Shown: piece by piece, positions 13,629-21,452 of the stretch | Numbering within the stretch: the stretch's first letter is position 1 | Layout: the number at the start of each line of letters is the position of its first letter | DNA from: a virus | Direction: 5' to 3' (one strand) | Length of the DNA: 44,426 nt | IMG/VR virus record: IMGVR_UViG_3300010391_000262 | Location: 1-44,426 of that record | The notes under the pieces: model-generated | What the model was told of the DNA's origin: nothing | Database searches by the model: none | Seen by the model: only the letters and a program-made list of their open reading frames with translations | Position numbers and translations under genes: made by a program

Positions 13629-13852
13629 GGGGACTCGCGCTCGGGCTGGTGGTGCTGCTCGGTGGGTGCGCGACGCTGCCCCTGGCCGTCGGCATGGCGC
13701 TCGACGCCACGGTCGGCGGGGTCGGTATCTGGCAGCGCGAGCAGCACCGCCGTCACCTCGAGCGGATCGACGACCAGCTCTACCGGCTGCGCGTGCCGGT
13801 GGTGGTGCCCACGGCCGAGGTCCTGCGGGAGCGGGAGGAGGCCAAGCCATGA
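13625..13852 (+). CDS. Small lipoprotein with helical tail
   Basis: This 75-aa protein has a lipoprotein signal (LALGLVVLLGGC, a lipobox with Gly at -2 and -1). A second hydrophobic stretch (LAVGMALDATVGGVGI) and a charged helix (REQHRRHLERIDDQLYRLR) follow. It overlaps both neighbours by 4 bp. It is a third envelope lipoprotein of the phage, and its role is unknown. Confidence 0.65.
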   Translation: MRGLALGLVVLLGGCATLPLAVGMALDATVGGVGIWQREQHRRHLERIDDQLYRLRVPVVVPTAEVLREREEAKP

Positions 13853-14349
13853 CTCCCTCCCTGGACGCGGCGCGGAAGGTGGTGGAGGAGTGGCGCGTAG
13901 CACAGGGACTCAATGACCACTTTTATTCGCTGACGGCACTTGACGAGGAGAACCTTGTTGGGCGCATCGCCGCCCACGTCCGCGCCGGGGTGGAGGAGAA
14001 GGAGACAGAAATCAAGCGCCTCATCACCGCGAATGAACATTGGCATACTCGGGTGAAAGACCTCCGCGCCGCCCTCGCCGAGCGGGAGAAGGAGGTCGCC
14101 GACTTGCGCCATCTCATCGAGACCGGGGCGTCGCGGGGTGCGGAGATTAGCCCGTTTATTCGCCGCATGTTTTCCGTAGGGTCAAAGGCGAGAGCTGAGG
14201 CCGACGCCCTCCGCGCGGAGCGGGAGCGGCTGAGAGAGTTACTCCGGCACGAAATCTACCGCAACCATGAACACACAGATTCGTGTGACGCTTGCAAAGG
14301 TTCCGACGCCGCCCTCGCGCCCGAGGCCGAGCGGGGGCGGGGGAGATGA
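13849..14349 (+). CDS. Coiled-coil protein
   Basis: In this 166-aa protein, residues 45-85 and 115-145 are strongly charged helices (VEEKETEIKRLITA, LAEREKEVADLRHLIE, ADALRAERERLRELLRHE) typical of coiled coils. It ends with CDACKGS. Local base composition looks poorer in GC than its neighbours, suggesting a different history. It overlaps the J-domain gene start. Confidence 0.65.
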   Translation: MTPSLDAARKVVEEWRVAQGLNDHFYSLTALDEENLVGRIAAHVRAGVEEKETEIKRLITANEHWHTRVKDLRAALAEREKEVADLRHLIETGASRGAEISPFIRRMFSVGSKARAEADALRAERERLRELLRHEIYRNHEHTDSCDACKGSDAALAPEAERGRGR

Positions 14350-14987
14350 GCGACCAGCGATTCCCTCTTTCCTGGCCGCAAGGGTGGCGGCGCACGGGTG
14401 CATCCCACAGGCAACGCGCGCGCTTCTCTCAGAAAGAGCGCAGGTTCAATCAGGAGGGCACGTCCTCCTGGCTCTCAAGCCAATCGCTAACCGTGGCGGC
14501 AGCGAGGAAGCGTCTCGAGGGGGAACTCGATCGACTGAATGCCAGCGAGGTGGTCTTGAGCACCAATATCGCGCTGCGCCTTGACGGGCTGCCGCGGAGC
14601 GGACAAGGCGAGCCGAGCGATCCTGGTGTCGCGGTCTATTTCCGTCTGCTTGGTAAGCCCCGCACGCTGGCCTGCGACCGCTGGGACCGGGTGGCGGACA
14701 ACATGGCCGCCATCGCGGGGCACGTCGCCGCGATCCGCGCGGTGGACCGTTATGGCGTCGGTACGTTGGAACAAGCCTTCGCGGGGTACGCGGCGCTCCC
14801 CGCTTCGACTGAGGAGTGGTGGCTCGTTCTTGGCGTCGAGCCGAACGCCACAATCGAGGAGGTCGAAGAGGCTTTCCGCGACCTGGCGAAGCGCCACCAT
14901 CCCGACGCTGGCGGGGCGCCCGGTGAGATGGCTCGCCTCACGGCGGCGCGTGAGGCGGCGCGACGGGCGCTCGGAGTTCGGCCATGA
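14346..14987 (+). CDS. J-domain (DnaJ-like) protein with phage-specific N-terminus
   Basis: In this 213-aa protein, residues 156-212 form a J domain: WWLVLGVEPNATIEEVEEAF, then AKRHHPDAGG with the HPD triad at 185-187 that stimulates Hsp70 ATPase. The J domain is at the C-terminus, while residues 1-150 form a separate conserved-looking module (FPLSWPQGW, SLTVAAARKRLEGELDRL, DPGVAVYFRLLGKPRTLACDRWDRVADN). A target-binding module fused to a J domain suggests that the phage directs host DnaK to a particular complex. Phage family members of this layout exist, but no function is known to me. Confidence 0.85.
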   Translation: MSDQRFPLSWPQGWRRTGASHRQRARFSQKERRFNQEGTSSWLSSQSLTVAAARKRLEGELDRLNASEVVLSTNIALRLDGLPRSGQGEPSDPGVAVYFRLLGKPRTLACDRWDRVADNMAAIAGHVAAIRAVDRYGVGTLEQAFAGYAALPASTEEWWLVLGVEPNATIEEVEEAFRDLAKRHHPDAGGAPGEMARLTAAREAARRALGVRP

Positions 14988-15268
14988 CCCTGGGGCGCAT
15001 CCTGGCGGGCGCGGGCCTCCTGCTGATTGCAGGGCTGGGCACGGGCCTCTGGGCCTGGGCCTACCATGAGGACCCTCGCCCCCAGGTCCAGCTCTACGCG
15101 CCCGCGCGCCTCGCGCCCACCCAGCACTGGCGCCTGGTGCCCATGTCCGAAGGCCCCGCCCTCTGGGTGGCCTGCGTCGGTCAGGACCGCCTCTACGCCA
15201 TCGGGCCCCAAGGACACTTCCGCCTCCTGGCGGTCGCGCCGGGCGGCTGTGCCGCCGGCGGACGGTGA
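14984..15268 (+). CDS. Membrane-anchored or secreted small protein
   Basis: This 94-aa protein has an N-terminal hydrophobic segment (ILAGAGLLLIAGLGTGLWAWA) that serves as an anchor or signal. A beta-rich, probably periplasmic, domain (TQHWRLVPMSEGPALWVACV, then GHFRLLAVAPGGC) with two Cys residues follows. A similar 'QHWRLVRPGPAP' segment occurs in the zinc-ribbon protein at 9936. Function is unknown. Confidence 0.6.
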   Translation: MTLGRILAGAGLLLIAGLGTGLWAWAYHEDPRPQVQLYAPARLAPTQHWRLVPMSEGPALWVACVGQDRLYAIGPQGHFRLLAVAPGGCAAGGR

Positions 15269-15609
15269 GAACCAAGGCCCGCGAATGGGACGTGCCGACC
15301 GGCGTGTGCGACCCCCTGACGATGGCCGCCGCGGTGATGGCGGACTACCGCCGCAGCCACCGGGGGGGCCGGGGGCCGATGGCGGGGGACGTCCGACTGG
15401 CCCTCCTGGGGCCGGTGGAGACGCAACACCGGGAGCGCCTCCTCGAGCGGGCGCGCGCAGGCGAGGCGGCGGCCATCCAGAGGCTGCAGCGGGAGTATCG
15501 CCTCCGCCTCCTGTCGCCGGCCCAGGCCCAGAACGGATCCGGTTCACGGCCGCGCTCGCCGCGAGCGGCACGGCCATCGCCTGTGACGCCGACGGGGAGA
15601 CGACGGTGA
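15265..15609 (+). CDS. Hypothetical protein with out-of-frame-looking C-terminus
   Basis: The GTG start at 15265 overlaps the previous stop, and the product is 114 aa. Residues 1-90 look like protein (DPLTMAAAVMADYRRSHRG, ERLLERARAGEAAAIQRLQREYRL). The last 25 residues (after LSPAQAQ) are Arg/Ser/Pro-rich and read across sequence that makes a much better protein in another frame (15531-15698). The true gene may end near 15530, with a base change having fused the frames. Confidence 0.6.
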   Translation: MRTKAREWDVPTGVCDPLTMAAAVMADYRRSHRGGRGPMAGDVRLALLGPVETQHRERLLERARAGEAAAIQRLQREYRLRLLSPAQAQNGSGSRPRSPRAARPSPVTPTGRRR

Positions 15610-15698
15610 GGTTCCAGCTGCCGGTGAGCGAGCTGGCCGAGGCCGTCAAGCTCTACGCCTACCTCGGGCGCACCTTCACGGTGGAGATCCGGCCGTGA
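15531..15698 (+). CDS. Short protein lacking a visible start codon
   Basis: This frame encodes RIRFTAALAASGTAIACDAD, then a segment with QLPVSELAEAVKLYAYLG and a C-terminal FTVEIRP. It is a compact alpha/beta sequence that looks genuine. No ATG, GTG or TTG lies in frame before residue 'RIRF'. The first usable start is GTG 15606, which would lose half of it. Either the start is non-standard (ATC 15537), a base change removed it, or it is reached by frameshifting from the 15265 gene. The stop overlaps the next GTG start. Confidence 0.5.
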   Translation, partial: ERIRFTAALAASGTAIACDADGETTVRFQLPVSELAEAVKLYAYLGRTFTVEIRP

Positions 15699-15985
15699 GC
15701 GTCATCGTGGATGCCCTTGCGCTGTTCACCGCCACGCTGACCGAGGGGCGCTTGCTGTCACTGGCTCGCGCCGCCTCCGTGTTCGAGGGCCTGGCCGAGC
15801 TGGTTGACTACTGCGACCAGCTGGAAGAGGTCAGCGGACGGTTGGGCGTTGAAGCCGGCCGTGTGGTTCGCCTCCGGCGCTTGGCCGATGCCGCGCGCAA
15901 CCTCCAGCTCGAGGCCCAGGACTACGCCCGGGGCGAACCCCCGGGATGGCGCGGCCTGCTGCGTTCGATCGAGAGCGGCCCATGA
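15695..15985 (+). CDS. Hypothetical helical protein
   Basis: This 96-aa protein has a GTG start overlapping the previous stop. It is wholly helical in appearance, with Leu/Ala/Glu/Arg (LFTATLTEGRLLSLARAASV, LVDYCDQLEEVSGRLG, LRRLADAARNLQLEA). No motif was recognised. It is probably an oligomeric small accessory protein. Confidence 0.58.
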   Translation: MSVIVDALALFTATLTEGRLLSLARAASVFEGLAELVDYCDQLEEVSGRLGVEAGRVVRLRRLADAARNLQLEAQDYARGEPPGWRGLLRSIESGP

Positions 15986-16179
15986 GCCTCAAGCGCGTGG
16001 CCGACCACCGGACGGTCCTCGAGGTCGAGCGGAGCGTGGATGCTGCGCTGGTCGCGCTCCGCGCGGTCCAGCGGCAGGGCGGCAGCAACACGCTCGCCCA
16101 GGTGAGCATTGAGTACCGGCTTGGCCGGCTCCAAGAGCGGAAGGAGCAGCTCCAGGCCGCCGAGGGGACGCGACGATGA
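15982..16179 (+). CDS. 65-aa hypothetical helical protein
   Basis: The ATG at 15982 overlaps the previous stop, and its own stop overlaps the next ATG. The product is a charged helical peptide (ADHRTVLEVERSVDAALVAL, YRLGRLQERKEQLQAAEG). No family was recognised. Confidence 0.55.
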   Translation: MSLKRVADHRTVLEVERSVDAALVALRAVQRQGGSNTLAQVSIEYRLGRLQERKEQLQAAEGTRR

Positions 16180-16673
16180 ACCTGGGGCGCTGGTGTCGGC
16201 TCCTGGTGCTCGCCGGTCTCTGCCTGGTGCCCTCGACGGCCGCGGGGGCCGAGGCGCGCTACCACCACGCGCCCGAGGACTCGGCGATCCTGCTGCCGGA
16301 TCCCGCGGTGACGCCCGGGCAGGCCGTCCCGATGGACGTGGCGACCCTCTGTGCGACGAAGTGGGGCCTCGATGCCCGCCATGTCACCGAGCGGATGAAG
16401 GCCCAGACCTACGCCGACTACGGCGCCGTCAAGCGGAAGGGCCTCTGCTGTGAGGTCGACCACCTGGTCTCGCGCGAGCTGGGCGGCGCGGATGTGCAGG
16501 ACAACCTCTGGCCCCAGCCCTGGCGGCAGGCCCGAATGAAGGACCGCGTGGAGAATTGGCTGCACCGGGAGGTCTGTGCCGGCCGCCGGTCGCTCGCCAC
16601 GGCCCAGCGCGCGATCGCGCGGGACTGGTATCGGGTCTACCTCGAGATGCTGCGGGAGCGAGCCAAGCGATGA
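16176..16673 (+). CDS. Exported HNH-like endonuclease
   Basis: In this 165-aa protein, residues 1-26 form a secretory signal (MNLGRWCRLLVLAGLCL, then a TAAGAEA cleavage region). The mature part has CCEVDHLVSRELGG (91-104), VQDNLWPQPW (107-116) and KDRVENWLHREVC (122-134), the arrangement of HNH-type nucleases: Asp95-His96, Asn110 and a later His130. Four Cys residues in the mature part could form disulfides in the periplasm. An exported DNase could attack incoming DNA (superinfection exclusion) or salvage DNA. It lies at the end of the early operon just before the terminase genes. Confidence 0.8.
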   Translation: MNLGRWCRLLVLAGLCLVPSTAAGAEARYHHAPEDSAILLPDPAVTPGQAVPMDVATLCATKWGLDARHVTERMKAQTYADYGAVKRKGLCCEVDHLVSRELGGADVQDNLWPQPWRQARMKDRVENWLHREVCAGRRSLATAQRAIARDWYRVYLEMLRERAKR

Positions 16674-17011
16674 GCCCCGACCCCGAGGCGGGCCCGCCCT
16701 GCGCGAAGAAGGATTGCGGCGGCCCGGCCCGCTGGCGCGTCGGCCTCGTGTTGCGTGCGCCGGCACCCCACGACGACGCGCCACCAGTCCCCGCTTGGCT
16801 GGGGCTGGCGCTCTGTGACGCTTGCCGGGCAACGGCCACGGCCGAGGACTTCATCAGCAACCAGGGCTGGGCCATGGTCCAGGCCGGATTCATGGCCACG
16901 GGCCACATGAAGCCCGACCGCGTGCGCACGTCGCTTGACTGGGTCGAGCTCGGGAGCCCCGAGGACCGCGAGATCGTGCGCCTCTTCGAGAGAACCTGGA
17001 GGGCCCTCTGA
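16670..17011 (+). CDS. Zinc-binding-type hypothetical protein upstream of terminase
   Basis: In this 113-aa protein, residues 11-48 carry CAKKDC and CDACR, a likely zinc site. The C-terminal half is helical with EDREIVRLFERTWRAL. It overlaps the previous stop, and its own stop overlaps a possible CTG start of the small terminase gene. Function is unknown. Position makes an accessory role in packaging possible. Confidence 0.6.
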   Translation: MSPDPEAGPPCAKKDCGGPARWRVGLVLRAPAPHDDAPPVPAWLGLALCDACRATATAEDFISNQGWAMVQAGFMATGHMKPDRVRTSLDWVELGSPEDREIVRLFERTWRAL

Positions 17012-17046
17012 GCCGCCGCCCGCCCGCCCGCCAGACGACGACGCCG

Positions 17047-17403
17047 GTGCCCCGCACCAAGGCCGGCCGCTTCCTGCCGGGCGTCTCGGGCAATCCCATC
17101 GGCCGGCCGCCGGGCGTCAAGGACAAGCTCCCGCGGGGCTCCGTCGCCGCCGTCTTTCGGGACTTCATCAGCACGAAGGGCGGCCACGACAAGATGCTCG
17201 AGGCGGTCGACGCCGGCGTGAAGAATCACCGCCGGGCCCTGGGCTACTTGGAGCTGGGGGCGCGCGTGCTCGACCGCGTCGACGCCGAGATCGGCCGGCC
17301 CGTGACCATCTACCTGGTCACCAACGTCCAGTTCGACCGCCTCGTGCAGGCCGGCCAGGCGCTGGGGCTGACCGGCACCGACCGGCGCCAACTCGGGGGC
17401 TGA
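17047..17403 (+). CDS. Putative terminase small subunit (DUF5681-like N-terminus)
   Basis: This 118-aa protein contains FLPGVSGNPIGRPPGVKD (residues 9-26), the GNPxGRPxG signature of DUF5681, a domain common in small terminase-like proteins. The remaining helical part fits an oligomeric DNA-recognition subunit. It is directly upstream of terL and overlaps it by TGATG. The frame is open back to a CTG at 17008 that overlaps the previous stop, so the true start may be there. GTG 17047 is taken as the first conventional start. Confidence 0.68.
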   Translation: MPRTKAGRFLPGVSGNPIGRPPGVKDKLPRGSVAAVFRDFISTKGGHDKMLEAVDAGVKNHRRALGYLELGARVLDRVDAEIGRPVTIYLVTNVQFDRLVQAGQALGLTGTDRRQLGG

Positions 17404-18956
17404 TGCCCACCCGCTTGACCGAGCAGGACGGGGCGCTGCAAGCCCGGATTGAGTTCGAGGCCCCGCCGGTCGTCCGCAACTTCATCGAGGACCCGACCTA
17501 CTGCACGGGCTACTTCGGGCCCTGGGGCTGCGCCAAGACGACCGCCGGCGCCTTCAAGGCCTGGGGCTATGGCCAAGCCTTCCCGGGCGCCCGCATCGCG
17601 GTCATCCGCAACACCTGGCCCAACCTGCGGGACACGACCCAAAAGACCATCTTCGAGTGGTTCCCCGAGGACGTGGCCGGGCACTACGTCGCCCAGTCCA
17701 AGACCTTCTTCCTCCACCCGGCGCACGCCGGCGAGCCGCCGGTCGAGCTCATCTTCCGGGCGATGTTCGACCAGGCCGACCTGGAGAACCTGCTCGCGCT
17801 CGACCTGGCCGCGGCCTGGATCGACGAGCCCCAGGGGGGCATCAGCTACCGCGGGGAGCGGGGACTGGTGCACGAGCCCGGCATCAACCAGCGTCTCTTC
17901 GAGGCCCTGATGGCGCGGATCGGCCGGCAGCAGGGCTACCCGCCGATGGCCTGGCTGACGGGCAACCCGCCCTCGCCGTCTCACTTCATCGCGCGCCTGT
18001 TCGGCTATGACCCCGGCGCCTCCAGCTGCGACCGGCCGAAGAACCCGCGGCCCGACTATCACCTCTATCTCGGCACGCAGGAGACGAACCGGCACAATCT
18101 CACGCCCGGCTACTACGAGCGGCTCACGCGCGACATGGGCGAGAACACGCCGATGGCCCGCCGGTTCCTCAAGGGCCTCTGGATCGACTTCGCCCAGAGC
18201 AAGCCCTTCCACCGCGAGTGGATCCTCCGGGCCGGCCAGGGCGGCGCGCCCAAGATACCCGAGGACCTGCTCCTCGAGATCGGGTTGGACCCGGCCATCA
18301 GCAAGAAGGACGCCGCCAGCAAATCGGCCATCGTGATCGGGGGCCAAGTCGAAGCGGGCGACCTGCGTGGCCGGAAGTTCATCACCCACGCCGAAGCCGG
18401 GCACTGGACGGTGCTTGAGACCGTCAACCGCCTGTTGCTGCTCTGCCGGCGGTTCAACGTGCGCCGCGTGCGCATCGAGAAGGTGGCCTTCCAGGCGGCG
18501 GTGGGCGAGGTCCTCGACCAGAAGGCGCGGGAGGCCGGGTTGAACGTCGTGGTCCAGCTCGTCACGCCCGACGCCGACAAGCTGACGCGGGCCAACGCTT
18601 GGGCGCCGATGGTCGAGGCCGGGGAGCTCCTCTTCGGGCCGGGCATGGAGGAGCTGGTCGAGGCGATGCTGGCGGTGCCCGACGACGAGACCGCCTGGGA
18701 CTATGTCGACGCCGCGGGCTATCTCGTGCGCGGCTTCCGCAAGGTGCAGGCGGCCGCGGAGCGCCTGCCGACGGAGGATCCCGACACGCCCCTGGCCTCG
18801 AGCTACGCCACGCGCCCGCAGACCCAGCCCCGGTGGGCCGAGCCCGCCCCCGGCGCGCCGCTCCGGGCCCGCCCGGTGGCGAAATCTGGTGACAGGCGAC
18901 GGGCGACGGGCTATGCTGTGACGCAGCCGAGAGCGCCGCGCAGGCCGAGTCGGTAG
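17403..18956 (+). CDS. terL: Terminase large subunit
   Basis: This 517-aa protein is the packaging ATPase-nuclease. The ATPase domain has the Walker A-like GPWGCAKTTAG (39-49, Lys45) and the Walker B strand LAAAWIDEP (135-143, Asp141/Glu142), followed by the coupling segment WLTGNP (184-189). The RNase-H-fold nuclease domain has Asp296 in IGLDPAIS, Glu359 in RIEK and Asp433/Asp436 in WDYVDAAGY. These are the expected acidic residues in order. The start overlaps the small subunit stop. The in-frame extension upstream to 16935 is a shadow. Confidence 0.95.
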   Translation: MPTRLTEQDGALQARIEFEAPPVVRNFIEDPTYCTGYFGPWGCAKTTAGAFKAWGYGQAFPGARIAVIRNTWPNLRDTTQKTIFEWFPEDVAGHYVAQSKTFFLHPAHAGEPPVELIFRAMFDQADLENLLALDLAAAWIDEPQGGISYRGERGLVHEPGINQRLFEALMARIGRQQGYPPMAWLTGNPPSPSHFIARLFGYDPGASSCDRPKNPRPDYHLYLGTQETNRHNLTPGYYERLTRDMGENTPMARRFLKGLWIDFAQSKPFHREWILRAGQGGAPKIPEDLLLEIGLDPAISKKDAASKSAIVIGGQVEAGDLRGRKFITHAEAGHWTVLETVNRLLLLCRRFNVRRVRIEKVAFQAAVGEVLDQKAREAGLNVVVQLVTPDADKLTRANAWAPMVEAGELLFGPGMEELVEAMLAVPDDETAWDYVDAAGYLVRGFRKVQAAAERLPTEDPDTPLASSYATRPQTQPRWAEPAPGAPLRARPVAKSGDRRRATGYAVTQPRAPRRPSR

Positions 18957-19129
18957 TGGTGGCCGCCTGGCGCTGCGCCAAGTGTGGGGCGCGCACGCCC
19001 TTCGCGCAGTTCTACGAGGGCTGGAACCTGTGCCCCGAGTGCATCGTGGCGTTTGAGGAGGCGCGAGACATCGAACCCATGAGCATCGCTGAGTTCCTCG
19101 AGCCCGAGCTCTTCCAAGGCGAGGCCTAG
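18956..19129 (+). CDS. 57-aa zinc-ribbon protein
   Basis: The GTG start overlaps the terL stop codon by one base. The product has CAKC and CPEC about 20 residues apart, a complete four-Cys zinc ribbon, followed by an acidic helical tail (MSIAEFLEPELF). Its stop is directly followed by the next ATG. It is one of several such proteins between terminase and portal. Confidence 0.6.
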   Translation: MVAAWRCAKCGARTPFAQFYEGWNLCPECIVAFEEARDIEPMSIAEFLEPELFQGEA

Positions 19130-19450
19130 ATGCCGCGGGCGGCCTTCACGAACCCGCGGATGGGCTGGCGAGAGTCCGAGCACCTCTGGGTGATTCAGGC
19201 CGATCACGACCCGCCCATGCAGTTGGCTGACCTCAAGCGGCCGTTGCCGGGCAACCCCTCCACGACGCTCTTGGACTACCTCGTCGTCTTTCAGGAGGCC
19301 TATATGCGGGCGATGCCCGAGGGCTCGGAGAAGGCACGCCGGCGTCGCGCGATCGCGGCACTCCGGGCCGGCCAGGTCAGGATTGAACCGCGCCGGGGCC
19401 CGGCCAATCGCGCCTGGGCCCTGACGGATGGACTGGGGAGAGCTCTCTGA
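19130..19450 (+). CDS. Hypothetical protein
   Basis: In this 106-aa protein, residues 60-85 are a basic helix (AMPEGSEKARRRRAIAALRAG) and the rest is mixed. It is coupled by TGATG to the next gene. No motif was recognised. Confidence 0.6.
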   Translation: MPRAAFTNPRMGWRESEHLWVIQADHDPPMQLADLKRPLPGNPSTTLLDYLVVFQEAYMRAMPEGSEKARRRRAIAALRAGQVRIEPRRGPANRAWALTDGLGRAL

Positions 19451-19728
19451 TGGCCACACACATCGTCGAGGAGTTCGCGTGCCCCGGCTGCACGGGCCGC
19501 ATTTACGTCGAGTGGACGCGCGCCGAGAGCAAGCGCGACGTGGCCTGCCCCTCGTGCGCCTACGACACCGTCAATTACCTCTCGGACATCGATGAAAACC
19601 TCCTGGGCGTGGAGCATGGACAGGCCGGGTGGCGCGGCCCGCTCGAGCGGACGCTCGGCGTTCGCCGGCTGACGCGGGACGTCGACAGCAAGGTGCTCAT
19701 TCAGGAAGAGCCCAAGGAGATTCTCTAA
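19450..19728 (+). CDS. Zinc-ribbon protein
   Basis: In this 92-aa protein, the N-terminal half has CPGC and CPSC separated by about 20 residues, forming a rubredoxin-like ribbon (FACPGCTGRIYVEW, VACPSCAYD). An acidic segment (LSDIDENLLGVE) and a tail with LIQEEPKEIL follow. The stop overlaps the next start. It lies in the terminase-portal block, perhaps as an accessory to virion assembly. Confidence 0.65.
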   Translation: MATHIVEEFACPGCTGRIYVEWTRAESKRDVACPSCAYDTVNYLSDIDENLLGVEHGQAGWRGPLERTLGVRRLTRDVDSKVLIQEEPKEIL

Positions 19729-20252
19729 TGGCCGACACCTGGGTCGCGGTCTATCAGGGCGTCGCGTTCGCCGCCAACAAGTACATGGCCGAGGCGTTCA
19801 ATGCGTCAGGCTCGGGCCGGTTCATTCACGTCGCGCGGGTCTGGCGGCTCAACAATCAGACAGCGGCCGTCACGGGCACGCTCGGCTTCATGGAGTGGCG
19901 CCGGATTACCGCCCAGACGGCGGGCACGGCCGTCACGCCCGTCGCGCTGGACACGAACAATGCCGCCCTGCCGGGACAGTTCTCGTTCAACCACAATGCC
20001 TCGGCCGTCACCGATGCGGGCGTGATGATGCCGATGGTCTGGAACAGTGACGAGCCCGCCCTGGCGACCGGGACGTGGGACGAGTGGGAGACGATCGTGC
20101 CCTTGAACCTCATCTGGGACACGGGGCTCGACAACACCAACCTGCAAACGCTGAATCTGCGAGAAGGGCAAGGAGGCACAATCAAAGCTGGGGCGGCGCT
20201 CACCGCGGGCCTGCTCGACACCGTGATCGAGTTCACCAACGAAGGGACGTAG
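19728..20252 (+). CDS. Candidate virion surface protein
   Basis: This 174-aa beta-rich protein is rich in Thr, Asn and Ala with few charges (RVWRLNNQTAAVTGTLGFM, DTNNAALPGQFSFNHNASAV, GTWDEWETIVPLNLIWDTG). The composition resembles small phage decoration or head-fibre subunits. The next gene (20253) begins with no gap and encodes a similar but larger protein. No family was recognised. Confidence 0.6.
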   Translation: MADTWVAVYQGVAFAANKYMAEAFNASGSGRFIHVARVWRLNNQTAAVTGTLGFMEWRRITAQTAGTAVTPVALDTNNAALPGQFSFNHNASAVTDAGVMMPMVWNSDEPALATGTWDEWETIVPLNLIWDTGLDNTNLQTLNLREGQGGTIKAGAALTAGLLDTVIEFTNEGT

Positions 20253-21452
20253 ATGGCGCGCAACACCTACCAGGTGAGCGCCGTCGGTCGGTTCGATGAG
20301 GTCGGCGTATGCCTGGCCGGTGTCATGGTCGACCCGGCCGCCGACCCGGCCGCCGAGTATCGAGTCGAGGATGTGCAGATCATTCCACGCGGCTCGGGCG
20401 GCTGGAACGACAACGCGGGCATCCCGCTCAACCCGCTGCCCGGGGTCCTCGACATCCGGCGGACCACGGCCCAGAGCGGCGGGGATGCCTTTGACGTCGT
20501 GAACACCAACGACGTCGGGGCCGCGGTGCCGTCGCAGCTGGCGGTCGCTGAGGATCCCGGCGTCACCGTCGTGGCCTCGTCCACGCTTCATTCAACCGTT
20601 TCGGGCCCCATGTTTACCCCGACTTTAGGCTCGGTTGGCCGATTCGACACTCGGATGGGGCCCGCGGGCAAGTGGTGGGGCCGGCACGTCGCCACGAACC
20701 TGCAGCCCATCACCTGCCACGAAGGCGAGGGACTGGTCCTCTTCTCGGCCACGGACGGGCCCAATCACTTTATCGGCATCTGGATCGTGTTCAGCCACGG
20801 CGGCAATCAGTATTGGGCCTATCGCACGTGCACGCTCGGGGGGCGGGACTGGTTCGTCGGCATCTTCAACGGCTCCGGCAGCGGGGCTGACCTCGTGATC
20901 GAGCGCATCGGGATGCAGGAGCTGGGCACGACGGAACCGCCGCTCTTCGCCGTCACCCGGATCGACCGCGCTGACGGTGGGGCCGGCGCCTGGGACAAGA
21001 TGGACACCGCCACGCCCGACCCGCCCGCCACGGTGCGGCCCCTCGCCGGCGCCGACATCTACCAATCCTGGATCAGCTCGGGGCTGCCGGGCGTCGCCAA
21101 TCAAAACTTGTATCTCCGTCCAGGGCAGGCGCCCAACTCCCCGGTTCGCATAACGCCTGCCAAGCAAATCGGCACGGCGTCGGTGGATATTGACTATCGG
21201 ACGATGTTCCCCCACAACCTCACCGGGCAGTTTGCCGGCTTGGCGTCGGCGGTGGGTCGGATCCCGCCGCCACGTCGGCAGTTCAAGACGCCATTTCTCG
21301 TGCGGCTGCGGCCCAACGAGGGCTTGGCCGTTCAGCGCACCACGCTGAGCGCCTATGGCCGGATCATCGCCATCATCACCTTCACCCACGTCCCCGCGCC
21401 GGCCGCCGGGGGCAGCGGGGTCTCCCGCAGCCGGACCATGGCCGCCTCCTGA
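20253..21452 (+). CDS. Candidate virion appendage protein
   Basis: This 399-aa protein is beta-rich, with low charge and no signal peptide. A first part (1-120, VEDVQIIPRGSGGWND, IPLNPLPGVLDIRRTTAQSG) and a last part (330-390, VRLRPNEGLAVQRTTLSAYG) resemble subunit interfaces, as in the preceding protein. The centre (135-260) has a lectin-like pattern (FSATDGPNHFIGIWIVFSHG, YWAYRTCTLGGRDWFVGIFN). Position between terminase and portal is unusual for a structural gene. Function as a capsid fibre or receptor contact is inference. Confidence 0.6.
   Translation: MARNTYQVSAVGRFDEVGVCLAGVMVDPAADPAAEYRVEDVQIIPRGSGGWNDNAGIPLNPLPGVLDIRRTTAQSGGDAFDVVNTNDVGAAVPSQLAVAEDPGVTVVASSTLHSTVSGPMFTPTLGSVGRFDTRMGPAGKWWGRHVATNLQPITCHEGEGLVLFSATDGPNHFIGIWIVFSHGGNQYWAYRTCTLGGRDWFVGIFNGSGSGADLVIERIGMQELGTTEPPLFAVTRIDRADGGAGAWDKMDTATPDPPATVRPLAGADIYQSWISSGLPGVANQNLYLRPGQAPNSPVRITPAKQIGTASVDIDYRTMFPHNLTGQFAGLASAVGRIPPPRRQFKTPFLVRLRPNEGLAVQRTTLSAYGRIIAIITFTHVPAPAAGGSGVSRSRTMAAS

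Noticed and set aside
16935-17402. Upstream extension of the terminase large subunit
   Set aside because: This in-frame part overlaps two well-supported genes and is Arg/Pro-rich. ATG 17403 overlaps the small-subunit stop and directly precedes a normal TerL N-terminus.
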